A DNA stretch of 64,000 bases from Casuarina equisetifolia (GCA_028551475.1 CM052357.1:6681931-6745930); one strand, 5' to 3'; numbered from the stretch's first letter, positions 37,267 to 51,700 are shown. Made by a program: numbers and translations. The notes: generated from the sequence alone by a model not told the origin.

Positions 37267-40200
37267 ATGTACCGCAACGGAGAACTGTCTCCCGCGGAGA
37301 CGGAGCGGGAAGGAGCGCGCCAGAATGGGCATGGCTCCGGCGGCGTCGTACTCGGTGTGGATGGCGGAACCACCTCCACTGTCTGCGTGTGCGTGCCGCT
37401 GTTTCCATTTTCCGATCACAGCCTTGAAGATCTTCCCCCCGTACTCGGTCGTGCCGTCGCCGGTTGCTCCAACCACAACAGCGTCGGAGGTAGCTACTTC
37501 TTGTTTGTTTTTCCTTGTGTTTTCGCAAGAACCGAGGGGAATGTCTGTCTTGTACCTTGCTTTTTCGCAAAAGCATGGGTTGCTTTTCACGAAAAGGGGC
37601 CTGTTTCTTTTTGTGGCCTGAATATCGCTCGAATTTACCTCAGTGTTCAATTTTTAAAACAGTGCGAGAAATTCTGAAGCTTTCATTTGAATTGCAGAAC
37701 GTCCTATTTCAGTTTTCATGAAGTGATGAAACAAGTTTAGAAAGCTTATTTTTCTAATTTATGAATATGTTCAGTCTTGGAATATGTTGATGTAATTATC
37801 TATTTTAACAAAGTTCGTCAAATGAGAACTATGTCAGTAAATGAGAACTTGCACCTTGAATATTTTTGATTGCTCTTCTGAAATGATTGTGGAGAATGAA
37901 TGAAATTTTTTATTTTTTTGGCACTTATTGATCCTACAGAGACTGCTTCCAAGGATACATTGAAACAGGTTATGGATGAAGCCCTCTTTCAATCAGGTTC
38001 AACTTGGTCTTCTGTTCGTGCTGTTTGCTTATGTGTTTCTGGTGTTAACCATCCAAAGGATCAGGAAAGGATATTGAATTGGCTAAGGTACAGTGTTCTG
38101 CAATTATTCTGTCTTCATGCTGTAAAGCTTTATTTTAATTTTCAGTTATATGTCCAAAGTTGATATCTAAGGCATACAATATCATTATTCGTTCTTGCAA
38201 ATCTAGAAATCCTTGAAAACCACTTTTAGCAAGATTGAAGCTATTCCTTTGGTTTGGTTTGCTTTGCTCAACCAGGCAATGTTTCCGTGATATTAATGGG
38301 CCCGTGTGTAGAAATTAGGCAAACACTTCCTAAAAGCTCCAGCTTTATAGCATAATTGCATTTCTATGTAGTTCTGGGTACCCATCACCCATTGTTTCTA
38401 CACTTCTTGTCATTCCTTCGTAGATACTTGTCAAATGGAAAGAGGAATGGAGAAAAACAGAAAAAATCCCGTTGAATTAGGTTAACCATAGATAATTTTG
38501 AATACTGTGTGTAGAGAACAGAAGTACATCCATTAAAAAGGAGTTCAAAAAACCTGTAGCAAATTGGCTAAATTCTGGAGATTTTTGAAAGTTTCATCCA
38601 CGTTAATATTTCTTGCAACGGGAGATACTATGTTGAGCTCTATTTTGGCAATGAAAAATGATAAAATAGGTTTTTTTACTTTTTTTTTTTTTTTGGTTGT
38701 TGTTAAAATTAGATGTCTCATCTCAAATATCTGTCTTGGATAAGATAGGATGTTCCCTAGCAGATCAAGAAGACAAGTTTTTACTTTGGTCGGGGTGGAT
38801 GCAATTTGATGCCTTTATACCAAAGTAGCTTCTTTGATATCTAGCTTCTGGGGTCCAGATTTCTCTTCCTTGATGCTTAACATCTCTCCCCTCTTTACCA
38901 TATTGTTGTTTTTGAAATCTAATGCTTTCTTGGATGGACTGTTCATTGCACAATTTTTGTTTGATGATGTACATTGTACATGTCTTATGGGTAAATCTTG
39001 TAGATGTTCCTCTTGTATTTAGTGTACATGATCACTGGAACTAGGTTTGAATCTTTTAAATTGATTTACTCAGGGATATAGTTGCTGGCCATGTAAAGCT
39101 ATATGTTTACAACGATGCCCTAGCAGCTCTGGCAAGTGGGACCATGGGAAAACTTCATGGATGTGTTTTAATTGCTGGTACAGGATGCATTTCTTATGGT
39201 TTTTCTAAAGATGGTAGAGAAGCTCGGGCTGCAGGTGCAGGACCTGTCTTAGGGGACTGGGGAAGGTGTGTTTTCTTAGTCTATATACATGATGAGAATG
39301 TGTAGTTTTTTTTTTTATTTTTTCCAACCGCTTTCTTAGATAACTGGTTGCTTGGGTTATATGGTAAACTATGTCACTGAAATGATCTGAAAAAGATAGG
39401 TTCAGCTAAAAATGGTGTTATTTTATTTTTTGAATGTTTTTTCAATGAGAACACAGGAACATTGACTGTGAATTGCCATATTGACGGACCTTCAATGGCT
39501 AATCTTTGCCTTTGATGGAATCCCCATATTGGATAAAGACTGTGAATTACCATATTGCTGAATCAATAATGTCATCTTAGGTTTTATTCACATTTGGAGA
39601 CTAGAACTGAAGATGCTGAAGCAGACCATCCGTTAATTTAGCAAATGGAAACAAATATACTGGTCACATGCTCTACAACTGCATAAACAAAATTAAAAGA
39701 TATGGTGTGTATTTAAATGACTGATCGAATCTACAATGCATCTAAAACCTGGTTCTGAGAAGTTTCTGTCATGTTGCACCTAATGGGTACTGGTTTGTTA
39801 GAAGTTCTGGGAAACACAAACTGAATATGTAGAATGCAAGTCTTCTGAGATACACATCTTAATTAACTGATCAATGTATTTTTTCTGCTTAATTTTCTTA
39901 TCATATACAAGTGCCACTGTGGTATACTATTGATGCATTTGGAAATTGGGTTTGTGAAATCTTTCTTGTACATGTTAATGAGGAGCAACAAGTGTGCTGA
40001 ACACTAGTAAATCGTAGTTTTTTTCTTTAAGTAAAAGGTGGTATCTGCATCTCTAATTGATGCCTAATACTTTGAGATTGATTTACTTTAGAAGCCCTAT
40101 GGCATGTTTCTTGGGCGCTACTTTTGCACTGTTTGAAATAAAGTGCTTGGTTATCTAACTGGACAAAAATCTTGGGTTTCTCTACAATCATGTGGGTGAA

Positions 40201-43200
40201 TCTTATCCCAATAAAGGGGGAGACTGTGTATTGCGTTATTGATTGAATACTTGGTGGTATACTTGAATTAGTTTGTGCAAAATTTGATGAATGATGATGT
40301 GATAACTTGTAGTGGCTATGGGATTGCTGCACAGGCATTAACAGCCGTAGTGAAAGCTCGTGATGGTCGTGGTCCACAAACAATGCTTATGAATAGTATT
40401 TTGAAGGTTCTCGGCCTTTCTTCTGCTGATGAACTGATAGGGTATCTCTCTTGAAACCTATCACTGATGGTTGTCTGATGTAATCACAATTGTAGTTAAG
40501 TTTCTGACATCCAGCGCTGCCTGTTTGGATCTGTCCCCCCTTCCTTTCTTCATGTTCTGTTTATTTTATTTTATTTTATTTTATTTTATTTTTGTTCTGT
40601 TTCTGTTTTATTCTGTTTTCCTTTTCGTGTTTAAAATCTATTGGAATGGCATCTAGGAGTGAGCTATGGCTTTAAGTTGGTATAAGATAATTATGTTATG
40701 GCTTAAAAGTTTTGGAGCCACCTCATTGTTTGATTAGCGTTTGACTTTTATTAATTCTGCAACAACCTTCAAAATATGGCTACCATAATCATTTCAAAGT
40801 AAACTAAGTGAAGTATAGTGTCCAGAAGAATAATCAATATGGCATGGATGGAGAGTGAAGCCTCCAATTTGTGTTTCATTTTAAGGAGTTGGTTGTGCCA
40901 GTTGCCATACCATCACATGTTCAGGATAGACAATCCCTTTATAGTTCGGCGATGAGAGAGAGGGAGGGTTTCTGGATCCAGTTTTTTAGACAGGCTAACA
41001 AGTGAACCCCAAACCTAGGTGGTGAAGTTGGTTCTCTCCTTTAACAACATTCTGACTGAAATAAGCTGAGGCTGATTCTATCAGTCAGTTTGAGAGCGGC
41101 TGACATATGAGACCAAAACTTGGTCATCTTAAGTTGTTTCCTTTTCCACGCTAAGTGACATGCTGTTCAAATTGAGAACGAAATGCCTAAGGCAATTCAT
41201 CAGTCTCTTTTTTACCTTGATCTGAATTATGATCATTCAAATCATAATAGGTGTATGATTAATTGCCTCCATAAGATCGTTAGTTAGTACCTTGGGGATT
41301 TGCATTCGGCTGGATGCTGTGGGCATGATGTGCTCAACATGATGTGGTCGACATGACAGACACTGCATTCAAACTCTAGGAGTCTGGAGTTTTTGTAAGT
41401 GAACTGGTAAAGATGGTCTTTGGGATCTGAGCGGGATAAAAGACTCAATGAGTATTTTCACTTTCCCGTAAATAGCTGGTTGGCATGTCCCATATTTCAT
41501 TTCTTGGGCCTCTGTGGTGAGACAGTTAGGGTTTACTGTCTTCCGTAGCTGTTTTATTTTTGGGTAAAATTCCTTATTCAGTGGAGGAGATTTTTTTTAA
41601 AAAAAAAAAAAAAAAAGAAGAGAAAAGAAAAAGCAATGCTGTAACATTTGTCACAATTGATTTAGACACAGCCTAATTTTTTTTTTCCTTGAAAAAACAA
41701 AAGTTGGAAACAATGACTTTGGGAAGTGACTAGTGCCTTTTTTGGCTCATTGAACGTCACAGGACACATACAATTAGGACATCAAAGCTTAAAATTGGTT
41801 CCTTTTCTCATTGGATTTAGGTGGACTTATGCGGATCCATCTTGGGCACGCATTGCAGCACTTGTTCCAGAAGTGGTGTCTTGTGCAGAAGCAGGTGATC
41901 AAATTGCAGATAAGATACTAGTTGATGCAGTCCAGGAATTGGCTCTAAGCGTGAAAGCTGTCGTTCAAAGACTTTCCTTGTGTGGCAAAGGTGCTCAATG
42001 TGTCTAACTGTCATAATCCAATGGCATATACAGTAAATTAACAATCCTGCATATCTTCTTTGGAATGTGTTAACCTTTATTCTTCGAAGTTTGTGTTACG
42101 GAAATGAAGTTTGTACTGAAAGAACTTAAATGCCTGAAATGGTTTTGGACTTCTCTAATTGTTTTTAGGAGGGAGATAAAGACATCATACTAAAGTCCAA
42201 TTAGTGGATTGTTATACTTCTGAACAGGATGGTATACTCCAATTATTGACAGGCGTTCATGCATACCTTTGCATGGATGTATCAATATCAGACATTCATG
42301 TGCATTAGAAGGTCACCAAATAGGGAAAGAAAGGGTTACATATAGATAACATTTCAGCACTGATCTATTACATATCTATTACCCCATAGAGATAAATTTT
42401 GCAAATTCTTGCTTGGTGTTTTACCTGTTTAAAGTGTATGCTGATATTGATTGCAGATGGAAATGATGCTTTCCCTATTGTGATGGTTGGTGGCGTCCTT
42501 GCAGCTAATACGAGTTGGGATATAGGAAAAGAAGTTATCAATTGTATCCAAAAAGACTATCCTGGAGCTTACCCAATTAGACCAAAGGTTTGCATCCCTT
42601 TTTTCTCTTCACTTTGGAAAACATTGGTTCAGATTTCAACTTTCATTTCTCATCATATAAAAAATTCTCTCTCTTTCTCTCTTATTTGGCAATTCTCGGT
42701 ATCCCTTTAGTCTTCCATCTGTTTTGTTATCTTTTAATTTTATAAAGTGTATTGATGCCTTTCAAATATGTTTTTGTAATCTTCATGTACATTGACTAGT
42801 TTTGTTAGACTCGTTGGATTTAAGTTTCAGTCTTCCTTCTTCTGCATCTGCCTCAGGAGATATCATTGTCATTCGGACTTCTGATTCTAATTCCAATCAG
42901 ATGGGAATCTGTTTTCTGGTTGACTAAATCTACTATTTCTTTTTATATGAATTCGAAGCTATTTCTTATGGATGAACTGTGCAATGTCATAGACGGTATA
43001 TTTGTTCAGGAAGCACGTGTATATGATAGTGTGTTTGTCTGTGTCCTGTTTATATAGTGCAGATGATCTAGAATATCTTTTAAGGGTTGTCAAGCAGTGT
43101 AAGCCACAACTTCGTTGTTGACACTCTAAAATCTCCAGTGATAGATTTAGGGCAAAAATCTTTCTACATCTATCTGATTTAGTTTGCACGAACATAAACT

Positions 43201-43430
43201 GCACACAATTTACACGCATAAAACAAAGTAACAGCAAATCGTGGATGATGGATATACGGAAGTTTAGATCCTAAATAATTGCTTTATGCTATTCTTTTTT
43301 TTTTTTTTTGTCTTATAAGATTTTCTTTACCAAAATCAATTCAAAATTTCAGGTAGAGCCTGCTGTTGGGGCAGCTTTACTGGCGTACAATTTTTTGGTG
43401 AAGGAATCAGAGGAGCACTATCAAAGCTGA
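37267..43430 (+). CDS. NAGK: N-acetyl-D-glucosamine kinase (BadF/BcrA-type ATPase fold), 7 exons, 356 aa
   Basis: Exons: 37267-37489, 37940-38087, 39074-39265, 40313-40441, 41821-41990, 42457-42587, 43353-43430, all GT-AG, 1071 nt. The fold is that of the sugar kinase/actin/Hsp70 superfamily. Phosphate-1 loop GVDGGTTST (30-38), the catalytic-Asp region VYNDALAAL (Asp138), phosphate-2 segment AGTGCISYG (158-166) and adenosine loop VMVGGVLAANTSW near residue 295 are all present. The enzyme phosphorylates GlcNAc recycled from glycan or chitin breakdown and is cytosolic. It ends VEPAVGAALLAYNFLVKE..., the usual C-terminal helix. The ATG at 37267 (MYRNGEL) is preferred; an upstream GTG in frame at 37228 is not a normal start. 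The likely Arabidopsis counterpart is At1g30540 (from memory). A long intron 4 (40442-41820) carries a (TTTTA)n repeat and an A-rich run. Confidence 0.95.
40559..40592 (+). repeat. (TTTTA)n microsatellite in NAGK intron 4
   Basis: About six tandem TTTTA units. Confidence 0.9.
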
Positions 43431-44603
43431 CCAGGGATATTATCCTGCATGTCTTCCATTGGGCATTTCAGAATATAAGTAAGATCTAACTATATTGATG
43501 TCATTGTCTGTTTTCTGCTGACGTGTTGAAAAGATAGGGAGGAACTCTTTCAGTAATCACAAATCATGATTTCGGCATTTCTTTCCAACCATGTATTTTA
43601 CCGAATATCAAAATAGAGCCGGCTTAATTATTAAGTATGATAAATGCATCAAACATGGTTGAATGGTTTATTAATTTCAAATTACCTGAATAGGTCTTGG
43701 TTGGCTTCCCAGTTTTTCCTGTTAATGCGATTCCTTATAATCTGATAGTGCCTATCTGTGCCTGATGACCATCTTAAAATTATCGGAAGAATACGCAATT
43801 CATGTAGCTTTTTACACACTGCTTTAGTATATTGGAGGTTTGAGTTAGCTGCTTACTTGAAAGATTCTGTAATGGTCATGCTTCCTATCTAGCCAAGTGA
43901 TTACCACTCCATCATCAACAAGAATGTTACTAATTCTAGTATGATGGTGAGAAGCTGCACTCCAATATGATAAAGGAACCCAATTTCAACTCCACGTATG
44001 CTTAGCTATCTCGTGGGGCAGGATGGATAGCTTATTATTTACATGAATTGACTGCAATCCGAATTAGTTTTTTAAGGTTGATTCTAAAGATGGAGTGCAC
44101 TGATTGATGAAATTTGGTATTTAAAGATTTATGGAGGAAGTGGCAATCTAATGCTGGTTAGGGTCCTCATTTGAGAAGCTAGAAGCACCAAGAAGAGTGG
44201 TAATAACACTCAAGTAGAGGACACTCCAGCTCCAACACATTCTCAAGATATGATTACTACTAAGGAGACAGAATTTGGCAGGATTTTTCTGTAGCACTTT
44301 GAAATCAATGATCGTCTGCAACTCCGGTTCGATTATACTTCGGTGGGGGGGGGGGGGGAGTATACTGTCAAAAGAAAAGCTTCTGATAGGAAATAACTTT
44401 CACTTGAAGTAAAACATATGTAATTAACTTTGTAGCAAGGTCGCAATATGTGCAGGCTTGTGTTTCTACTTTTTCGGTTCGTCTTTCATAAATTTTAATT
44501 TTATCCCACCAGACAAAAAGACGAGGAAAGTACTTGATCAGTCGGCTGCGATTCACTAGATTTAAGTTACCCATGTAATATGTACCGTTGATTTCAATCA
44601 TTA
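43431..44603. other. NAGK 3' flank, intergenic
   Basis: Holds the 3' untranslated region of NAGK and AT-rich DNA with a run of 14 G at 44345-44358. No gene recognised. Confidence 0.5.
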
Positions 44604-44650
44604 GATTACTGCACTTTGTTGCTATTCATTTTCAACAAAGTGCAGTAATC
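44604..44650. repeat. Perfect 18-bp hairpin next to the LINE 5' end
   Basis: GATTACTGCACTTTGTTG (44604-44621) is followed by an 11-base spacer and its exact reverse complement (44633-44650). It sits about 70 bases before the first recognisable LINE coding sequence. Confidence 0.95.
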
Positions 44651-44699
44651 AACCAGAGACGCAATAATCCCATCTGACCACCAAGTGATCAAGATTGGT

Positions 44700-47600
44700 G
44701 GGAGAAGATTGAGACTTTCAATTGCCGGATGGAACATATACGGTTAAAAATGAGATTTTGGGCTCAAGTATTCTACATCCCATAAGGTTTGCTGAGGAGC
44801 ATAGAATGCAAAGTGACCTGGTTGAGTATATCCCAAGCCAAATAACTACAAAACAAAATGAATTTTTGTGTAAATTTTCAGGGTGGGAAGAAGTAAAGGC
44901 AGCAATTAAGGGGCTAGATCCAGATAGTGCACTGGGCCAGATGGATTCACGGGACTATTTTTTTCAAGTAGCCAGTACAGATTTAGTATACGGTTTCTTT
45001 AAGGGTTGTCAACTACCGTGGAGCACCACTACTACTACTTTGGCGTTAATTCCGAAGGTGTCACAGCCTTCCAGCTTTATAGACCTGAGACCGATTAGTT
45101 TATGCATATTCAGATATAAGATTGTGGCTAAGATTCTATATCTCCTGAACAATTGAGCTTCTCCAAGGGGAGAGCAATACACGAAAATGTTGCTTTGGGA
45201 AAGTAAATGGTACTTGGATTAAACAGAAAAATGAATGATTCAAATGTTATCATCAAGGTAGACATGGCAAGAGCATAAAATAAAATGGAATGGGCATTTC
45301 TTCTTAAAGTACTCAACAAATTTGGCTTTGCTAATATGTGGTGTCATGTGATATATCGATACATCTCAAATAATTGATTTTCCATTCAACTTTAAGGAAA
45401 GAAGTTTGGATTTTTCAAATCGACTAGAGGCTTAAGACAATGGGACCCTTTTTCTCCAAGTTTGCTTATTATTGCACAAGAGGCACTAAGTAGAAAGTTG
45501 AAAGCTGTGATGTCAAGTGGGCAGATTGGGAAATACAAAGGCACAAATGATTTTAAAAGGATCTTGCATTTCTTATATGTTGGTAATATGATAGTATTTC
45601 TCAATGGAATAAAGAGATCTATAGATTTTATTCATGGAATTATTAAAGGAATACGAAATGAGCAGCAAATAGCAAGTGAATATTTAAAAGAGCGATATCA
45701 TAGTTTCCACCAAGGTTCCAAAGAATAAGAAAAATTCTAGACTAAATTTCCCATTTCTAACTTGCCTTTGAAATATTTAGGGGTTCCAATGTATAAAGGA
45801 AGGACTAGGGCAAGCTAAATTGATGAATTGATAGCCAAAGTTGTAAGGAGAATACGATCTTGGAAATCCAATTTCTTATCCTTTGGAGGAAAGTTAAACT
45901 CTTATTTAAAGTGTTTGGCTTCAATTCCAATACGTACTCCAGCTGTTATCAAGGCCCTGAAATATATCTTGGAACAAATCAACAAAATGGTTATACAATT
46001 CTTGTGGAGTGCAAGAGGGGAACATAGAACATATTAGGTGAGTTTGGATTGAGAATGCTATCTAATAAAAGAACGTGAGTTGGGAATTAGAAATCTTGAA
46101 CAAGTAATGAATACACTCCAGACAAATGTTGCCTAGAATTACATGCAAGGAAAGTCACTATGGGCCAAATTTATGAGGGATAAATATGGACATCTAACAT
46201 TAGCTCCACAACATGGACACAAATCTACAGCATCACATTGTTGGAAAGCAATAAGTCAACAATTTCCATACACGGTGCAGCACAGTAGATGGATTATTAA
46301 TGAAGGAGATTGCTAGTTCTAGACAAATAAATGGTTGTTAAAATTTCTTTGGAACCCAACATGCCCAGATCAGCAAAAAAGGTTTAAGGATCTTTACTTT
46401 GATACATGCTTTTTGGAAGAACATCTAAACCAAGAGTAAATGGAGCAAATGAAACAAATCAAACTCATCACATGCTCAAATAGATTTAATTTAGAATTAA
46501 GTCCAAGTGGTAAGTTTTTAGCAGCATGTGTATATGATTATTGCAAAAATAGAATAGACAAAGTTGCATGGCTAAATACTTATGGAACAAATATCTACCT
46601 CCCAAGGTGAGTTTTTTGATATGGAGAATATTTCAAAATAAGTTGCCAATTGATGTGAATATACAAAAGAAAGGAATTAGTATGGTGTCCAAACATGTAT
46701 GCTGTCCAATACCCCAAGCAGAAACTGTGAATAATTTGTTTATGGCTAGTGATTTAGCACCATTGTTATGAAACAAATATGGTAAAGTGTTGAATACTCA
46801 ACCATCATTCCTTTTGGCTTTAGAAATGTTAATTGCATGGTAGAAATAAGCCAACTTTACATCTTAAATGGGTATTGTGATTGGAATAATTAGAAGTCTT
46901 ATTCCATGGTGAATGCGATGTAGCGAAATCTGCTATAATATATGGAGAGAAAAGTGTTTTCATTCCACATATGGAGCACGAAATATACTTGGAATTACTG
47001 CAAATAATAAGTAGCTTATCACGTGATAGGGCAACATTGGCAATGAAAAAGGATATTTTGCAACAAACAAAACTTCCAGCACAAGAAATCCTAATAATGA
47101 GAGGGATAATGGTCAAATGAATACAACCTAAGGAAGGTCACTTAAAGTTGAGTTTAGATGGGTCTTGCCAAAATGGAAATGAGAGGGATAATGGTCAAAT
47201 GAATATAGCCTAAGGAAGGTCACTTGAAGTTGAATTTAGATGGGTCTTGCCAAAATGGAAATTGTGGTGGGGGAGGTGTATTAAGGGATGAAAAGGGACA
47301 TGGGTATAGGGCATATTTTGTTAAATTGAATGTAAATACAAGTATGAAAGAGAAGCACATGCTTTATTTGAGGGATTGCAGATTTGTCATGACAAGGGAA
47401 CTCCACTACAAGAAATTGAGGCTGACTCCCAGATTCTAATTCACTGCAACATTGGAGAATGTCAAACACCATGGGAAATAGAGTTTATTATCAAGAAGTG
47501 TAAGAAGCTAATTCCTCAACGGGCAACAATCCAGCATATATTCAGAGAAGACAATTGTCCTGTTGATAGGTTGACAACACATGGACAAGAGGTGCAAGGT

Positions 47601-47940
47601 TTGACAACATATAAACAAACAAGATCACTTCCTGGAGAATGTTGAGAGACATGTCATGCTGACCAATTGGGATTAGAGAACTATAGAACTCCATAAAGGT
47701 ACATAAGTGGTTAATAGTAGTCGTAAGTCGTTAAATAACTTTGTAATGGGACACATACCTATGAAATGTGCTTAGATTTGGTTGTGTAATTTTCAAAAGT
47801 GTAGAGCTTAGAGGTAAGGTTGATGCCCTACCTCTGTATTTTCTTCAAGACCTGGATTTTGTCCAAGTCTAGGTTTGAACACAAATAAATAAAGGGGCAC
47901 CGTATCCTTTTCTTTAAAGAGAAAAAAGAAAAGAAGATTG
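44700..47940 (+). mobile_element. 5'-truncated, degenerate LINE (non-LTR retrotransposon)
   Basis: Plus-strand frames, broken by many stops, read in order as a plant L1-type ORF2. First is the entry to reverse transcriptase (LALIPKVSQPSSFIDLRPIS, about 45040-45100), then IIKVDMA (about 45250), and HFLYVGNMIVFLNG (about 45570), where the YVDD/FADD catalytic box has become YVGN. A thumb/connection segment (KVVRRIRSWKSNFLSFGGK, about 45840) and a C-terminal RNase H (LNLDGSCQNGN, about 47230; IFREDNCPVDRL, about 47540) follow. The endonuclease is missing. An A-rich 3' end lies near 47880-47935. It contains an 81-bp tandem duplication. It lies between the convergent NAGK and WAP genes. Confidence 0.88.
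47098..47259 (+). repeat. 81-bp tandem duplication inside the LINE RNase H start
   Basis: Copies 47098-47178 and 47179-47259 both start ATGAGAGGGATAATGGTCAA and include TTTAGATGGGTCTTGCCAAA. About four substitutions separate them. The unit is 27 codons, so the frame is preserved and the LDGS motif is doubled. Confidence 0.9.
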
Positions 47941-48767
47941 AGGTTTCATAAGAAAATATTGTCAATTCGATCAAAATAATTGCATATTTCTTCTAGATCA
48001 AATTAAAGAACAAAATGTTTCGCATGCTTTATTTAAGGATAAGAGGAAGCAAACCACAGCGAGGTTTTGGAGAGAACAAAGTTATCGACACTAAGACTTG
48101 TAATTGCTACGCAAGAGAGCATCTGAACATTACTTTCTTTCCTTCCAGCCAAAGAGAAGAAAAAATGGGAAAAAAACTAAAAAAGAGAGAGAAAGACATT
48201 AATTTTTTCATCCACCAGTCTTCTCTCCCACATAACGAATATACATTGAAAACTATGACCCTATATGGAAAACGTGGGGAAGTGAAAAAGGAATACTACC
48301 TGTAAATACAAAGCCCTATCTCTACTCACTGAAGATCAGGGAACATCCTGCAGCTTCAGGTGCAAAAAAGAATATTTTCACTAGTCTGTACTCTTATGTT
48401 GCCCGGCCAATACTACTGCAACTGGGTGGTATGTTTCCTGTGTCTTTTCTTCACAACCACAAAAAAAGTATTGGAGGGGTATTTTTCCAGGTTCAGTTTC
48501 AGAAGAATGTTCTTATATTGTTTGGTATGTCGATCGAGGGGCAATGGATGCCTGGCAATGATTCCCAGACAATGCTACAATACCCAAAATTGCAGCATTG
48601 GGGACAAAAATGAATAATTGCCTGTTCATCAAAAAAAGAGAACAGCTGATACATTAAGATGCGATCTCAACAAGTAAAATCCAGAAAGAAAGTATAATTT
48701 CACAAAGTATAGAATTTGTGGGGAAAGGAGAACTCAATCAGTTAATACTACCTAGTGATAGAACGAA
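47941..48767. other. WAP 3' flank
   Basis: Probably WAP 3' untranslated region (minus strand) in its right part. Open frames at 48015-48305 and 48360-48617 have no recognisable domain. Confidence 0.4.
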
Positions 48768-51700
48768 TTAAACCACTTTAGTACATTCTCCACTCAGTTC
48801 TCTTTTTACTAGCTTTAGGATCTCTGTAATCTGCAACAAGCAAGGGAAAACCTGAATGATTAGACTGACTTATTCTACAACAAATATTGGAGCACTAAAT
48901 TGCAAGATACACGTAGAATTATTGACCAATTACCAGTATGCCATGATTAATTTGAACTTTTTGTAATGCTGATATGAAAGTGTGCTCAATTTAAAACAAT
49001 TTTATCAATTTTCAGGATAATGTCTACCATCGTCCATTTTAAAAAAGAAATCATATTTTAGTAACATATTGCCATGTCAGGTCTGCAAGATTGAGGTTGG
49101 GCAAACTACCGGTAACATTCAACTTCAGGACATAAGCACTCCTTATATTAGATAACTTCATTGCACATATGTTGATCAACATTGTTAAGGCGAAAAAGAT
49201 CATCTGACTGGACTTGGGTTCAAGCAAATCTTATCTTAATTCATACCTTACACAACAAAAAAATTGATGTACTTTAAGGTCGCTGGATAATTTGCAAATA
49301 GCAGACCTTTACGGCTTAAGACATCTATGGGAAGAAGCAGTTTTTCACACATAAAATAAGTCTTTACAAACATCCCTAAGGGTCATTATGAAGCCCCAAG
49401 GTGCTCATCATAGGATTTGAATAAGTAGATTCAGTTTGCTGTTAACCATCCCATCTGTTATCCATGGTTGGAGCCATCAAGATGGCAGTCAAACATTGGA
49501 CTGATACTTGGAAAAACTTTGACACTTAACCCAATGCCATTAAAATGCATTTGTGGACTGTTGTTCGGGATGTTTGCCTCTTGACATGCTATATCCCCTT
49601 CAAATGCAAGAACCTCAGAAACTAGTTCTAGTAGAAATACAAACAAGTGTGATAAACCATTCCTTTTTAAGGCTGATAAACTATGCTTGCAGTTTTCAGT
49701 TTTATGACAACACTATAACTCATAACTCCTCAAGACAAAGCAACTCTTCTGTTGCTGCAACTTGAACTAGGAGAACAGGAAGCCTTGGTAAAATAGAACA
49801 CATCAATTTGCTAGATGAGTAAAGTTAGAGTCCTAGAATTGAAAGCCAGATCCTCCTGCAGGTTTTATTTCTGTAATGAACTCAAGAAGCAGGTGATTTC
49901 AAAGGATTCTGGTATTTCCTCTTAGTTCCTGAGGACGTGATCCAAGTAAAAAAATGATTCTCTAGCAAGTGGTTTACAAGTTTTTGAAAAGGAAAGCAAA
50001 AGTGATTCCCAAAGATTAAAGTAAAGAACAAGAACGTGAGCAATTTATAAGAAAAAGTCATACATGCCCAAAGGTCGATGCTTCCATACAATAACTCTCC
50101 AACGGCCAAAGACGACCAAAAATATAAAGTAGTGCAACCAACAGAAAGTGTAGGAGGGGAAAAAAAAAATCTTACTCCAGGATAATGGTGCAAGATTGGC
50201 GAATAATGATCAAGTGCAATATATATTTTCTCAAGAAGGCTTAAAAGAGCATCAACCTCATCTCCCAAAAGATCAACCTGTAAAAGATAACCAAATACAT
50301 TAAAATTGCTAAACGTATTAATTATTTTTTTAAAACCCAGTAATCGAGCTAGATATGAAAATTAAAGATGTGATTAATGATTCTCAGCAACATTTTCCCA
50401 TTTCAACTTATCTCTTATAGCTAGAGTACAAGGTATTGATGCATATCAGCACTGAAATTTCATAGAATTCTTTAATTTGCAGCTTAACCAGATTTCTCTA
50501 GTTAAGTTCTGGTTTCTTTCTAATTCTTTTCCAGGCAATAGGAAAAAAACAATAATTGTTGATCCCTCAAAGACAAACATTCTATCATCTGTAAGAAGTA
50601 GCTCAAAGATAATCTTCAAAATAGTATACTATGAAGCTCTGAGGCATCCTTAATGAGTAACTGAACTGATTCTCCTCATTGGTCCAGCACAAGTCCCCCC
50701 CTGCTCCCCAATGATGAGATATAAGCCTTTTGTCAGAGATTTGTCAGTATATCAGCTAATCCATTGATAGACGACACTGTGACCTTTTAGCCATGGTTTA
50801 TAATTAGGGCACATGGTCGATGCCAATATAACAGTGCCAACAAGCTTTTTGCCAGTCATACCCCAACGGCCGAGTGATTGTACATGGTTATAAGACAGGT
50901 TAAGTACAAACCATAGATGTAGAAATGTTGAAATATTTTATCCCTAGAATGGGAAAGATTATAAGGACTTAACATCAAGTTGATACACAGCTAGATGAAA
51001 TAGAGCGATATGTCCCCCCTACTACTACCGTAAACTGTATGATACTTACCTCTGCTTCAGCCTTTTCAAGGTCAGAACATCTCCTTTCAAGCTTTTGCTT
51101 GTATGACAATCCCATTCTTCTGAGCCCAACAGCATTTGGGATGAGCAAACATGATTCAGAAACCAATTTTTCCAGCCTGAATACAACGGCACATTGTATA
51201 AAGTCGCTTCAAGTCAACAAACCCATTATAAATTATATTCAATATCATGCAAATGACCAACAAAGAAAGAAGAAAGAAATGATTTACACTAAAATACATG
51301 GAATGTTCCAAAAGAGAAAGAACATGAATTGAGATCCTCCGACAGGGAATCACTGCTTTCAGGCTCAGGTCACAGGTTATCAAAGTCTGCCATCCATGTA
51401 AAGATGGCGCTGTATGCATATGCTCATCAGACCAATCTTCCAAGCAACCTAAAGAACTAGACTAGTATCTACATGATCATACGTGCGTGACATCTTGTTT
51501 TCTATGAAACAAGGCATGGGTATCCTATCAATTTAACCAGCTATCCACAATCTCCCTAATTATTGCTAGGTACAACTGAACATACGCAGCAGTCACTAGA
51601 AGCTTTGATACAGTTTATAAATAACAAATTAACAATGACAAGTACCTCAGACTGATATTTGATACATTTTCCATCACTCTATTTTCAAAATCAGCGGCTG

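Noticed and set aside
37081-37650. 189-codon minus-strand open frame over NAGK exon 1
   Set aside because: Antisense shadow of the GC-rich first exon; the plus-strand reading has the kinase motif and correct splice phases.
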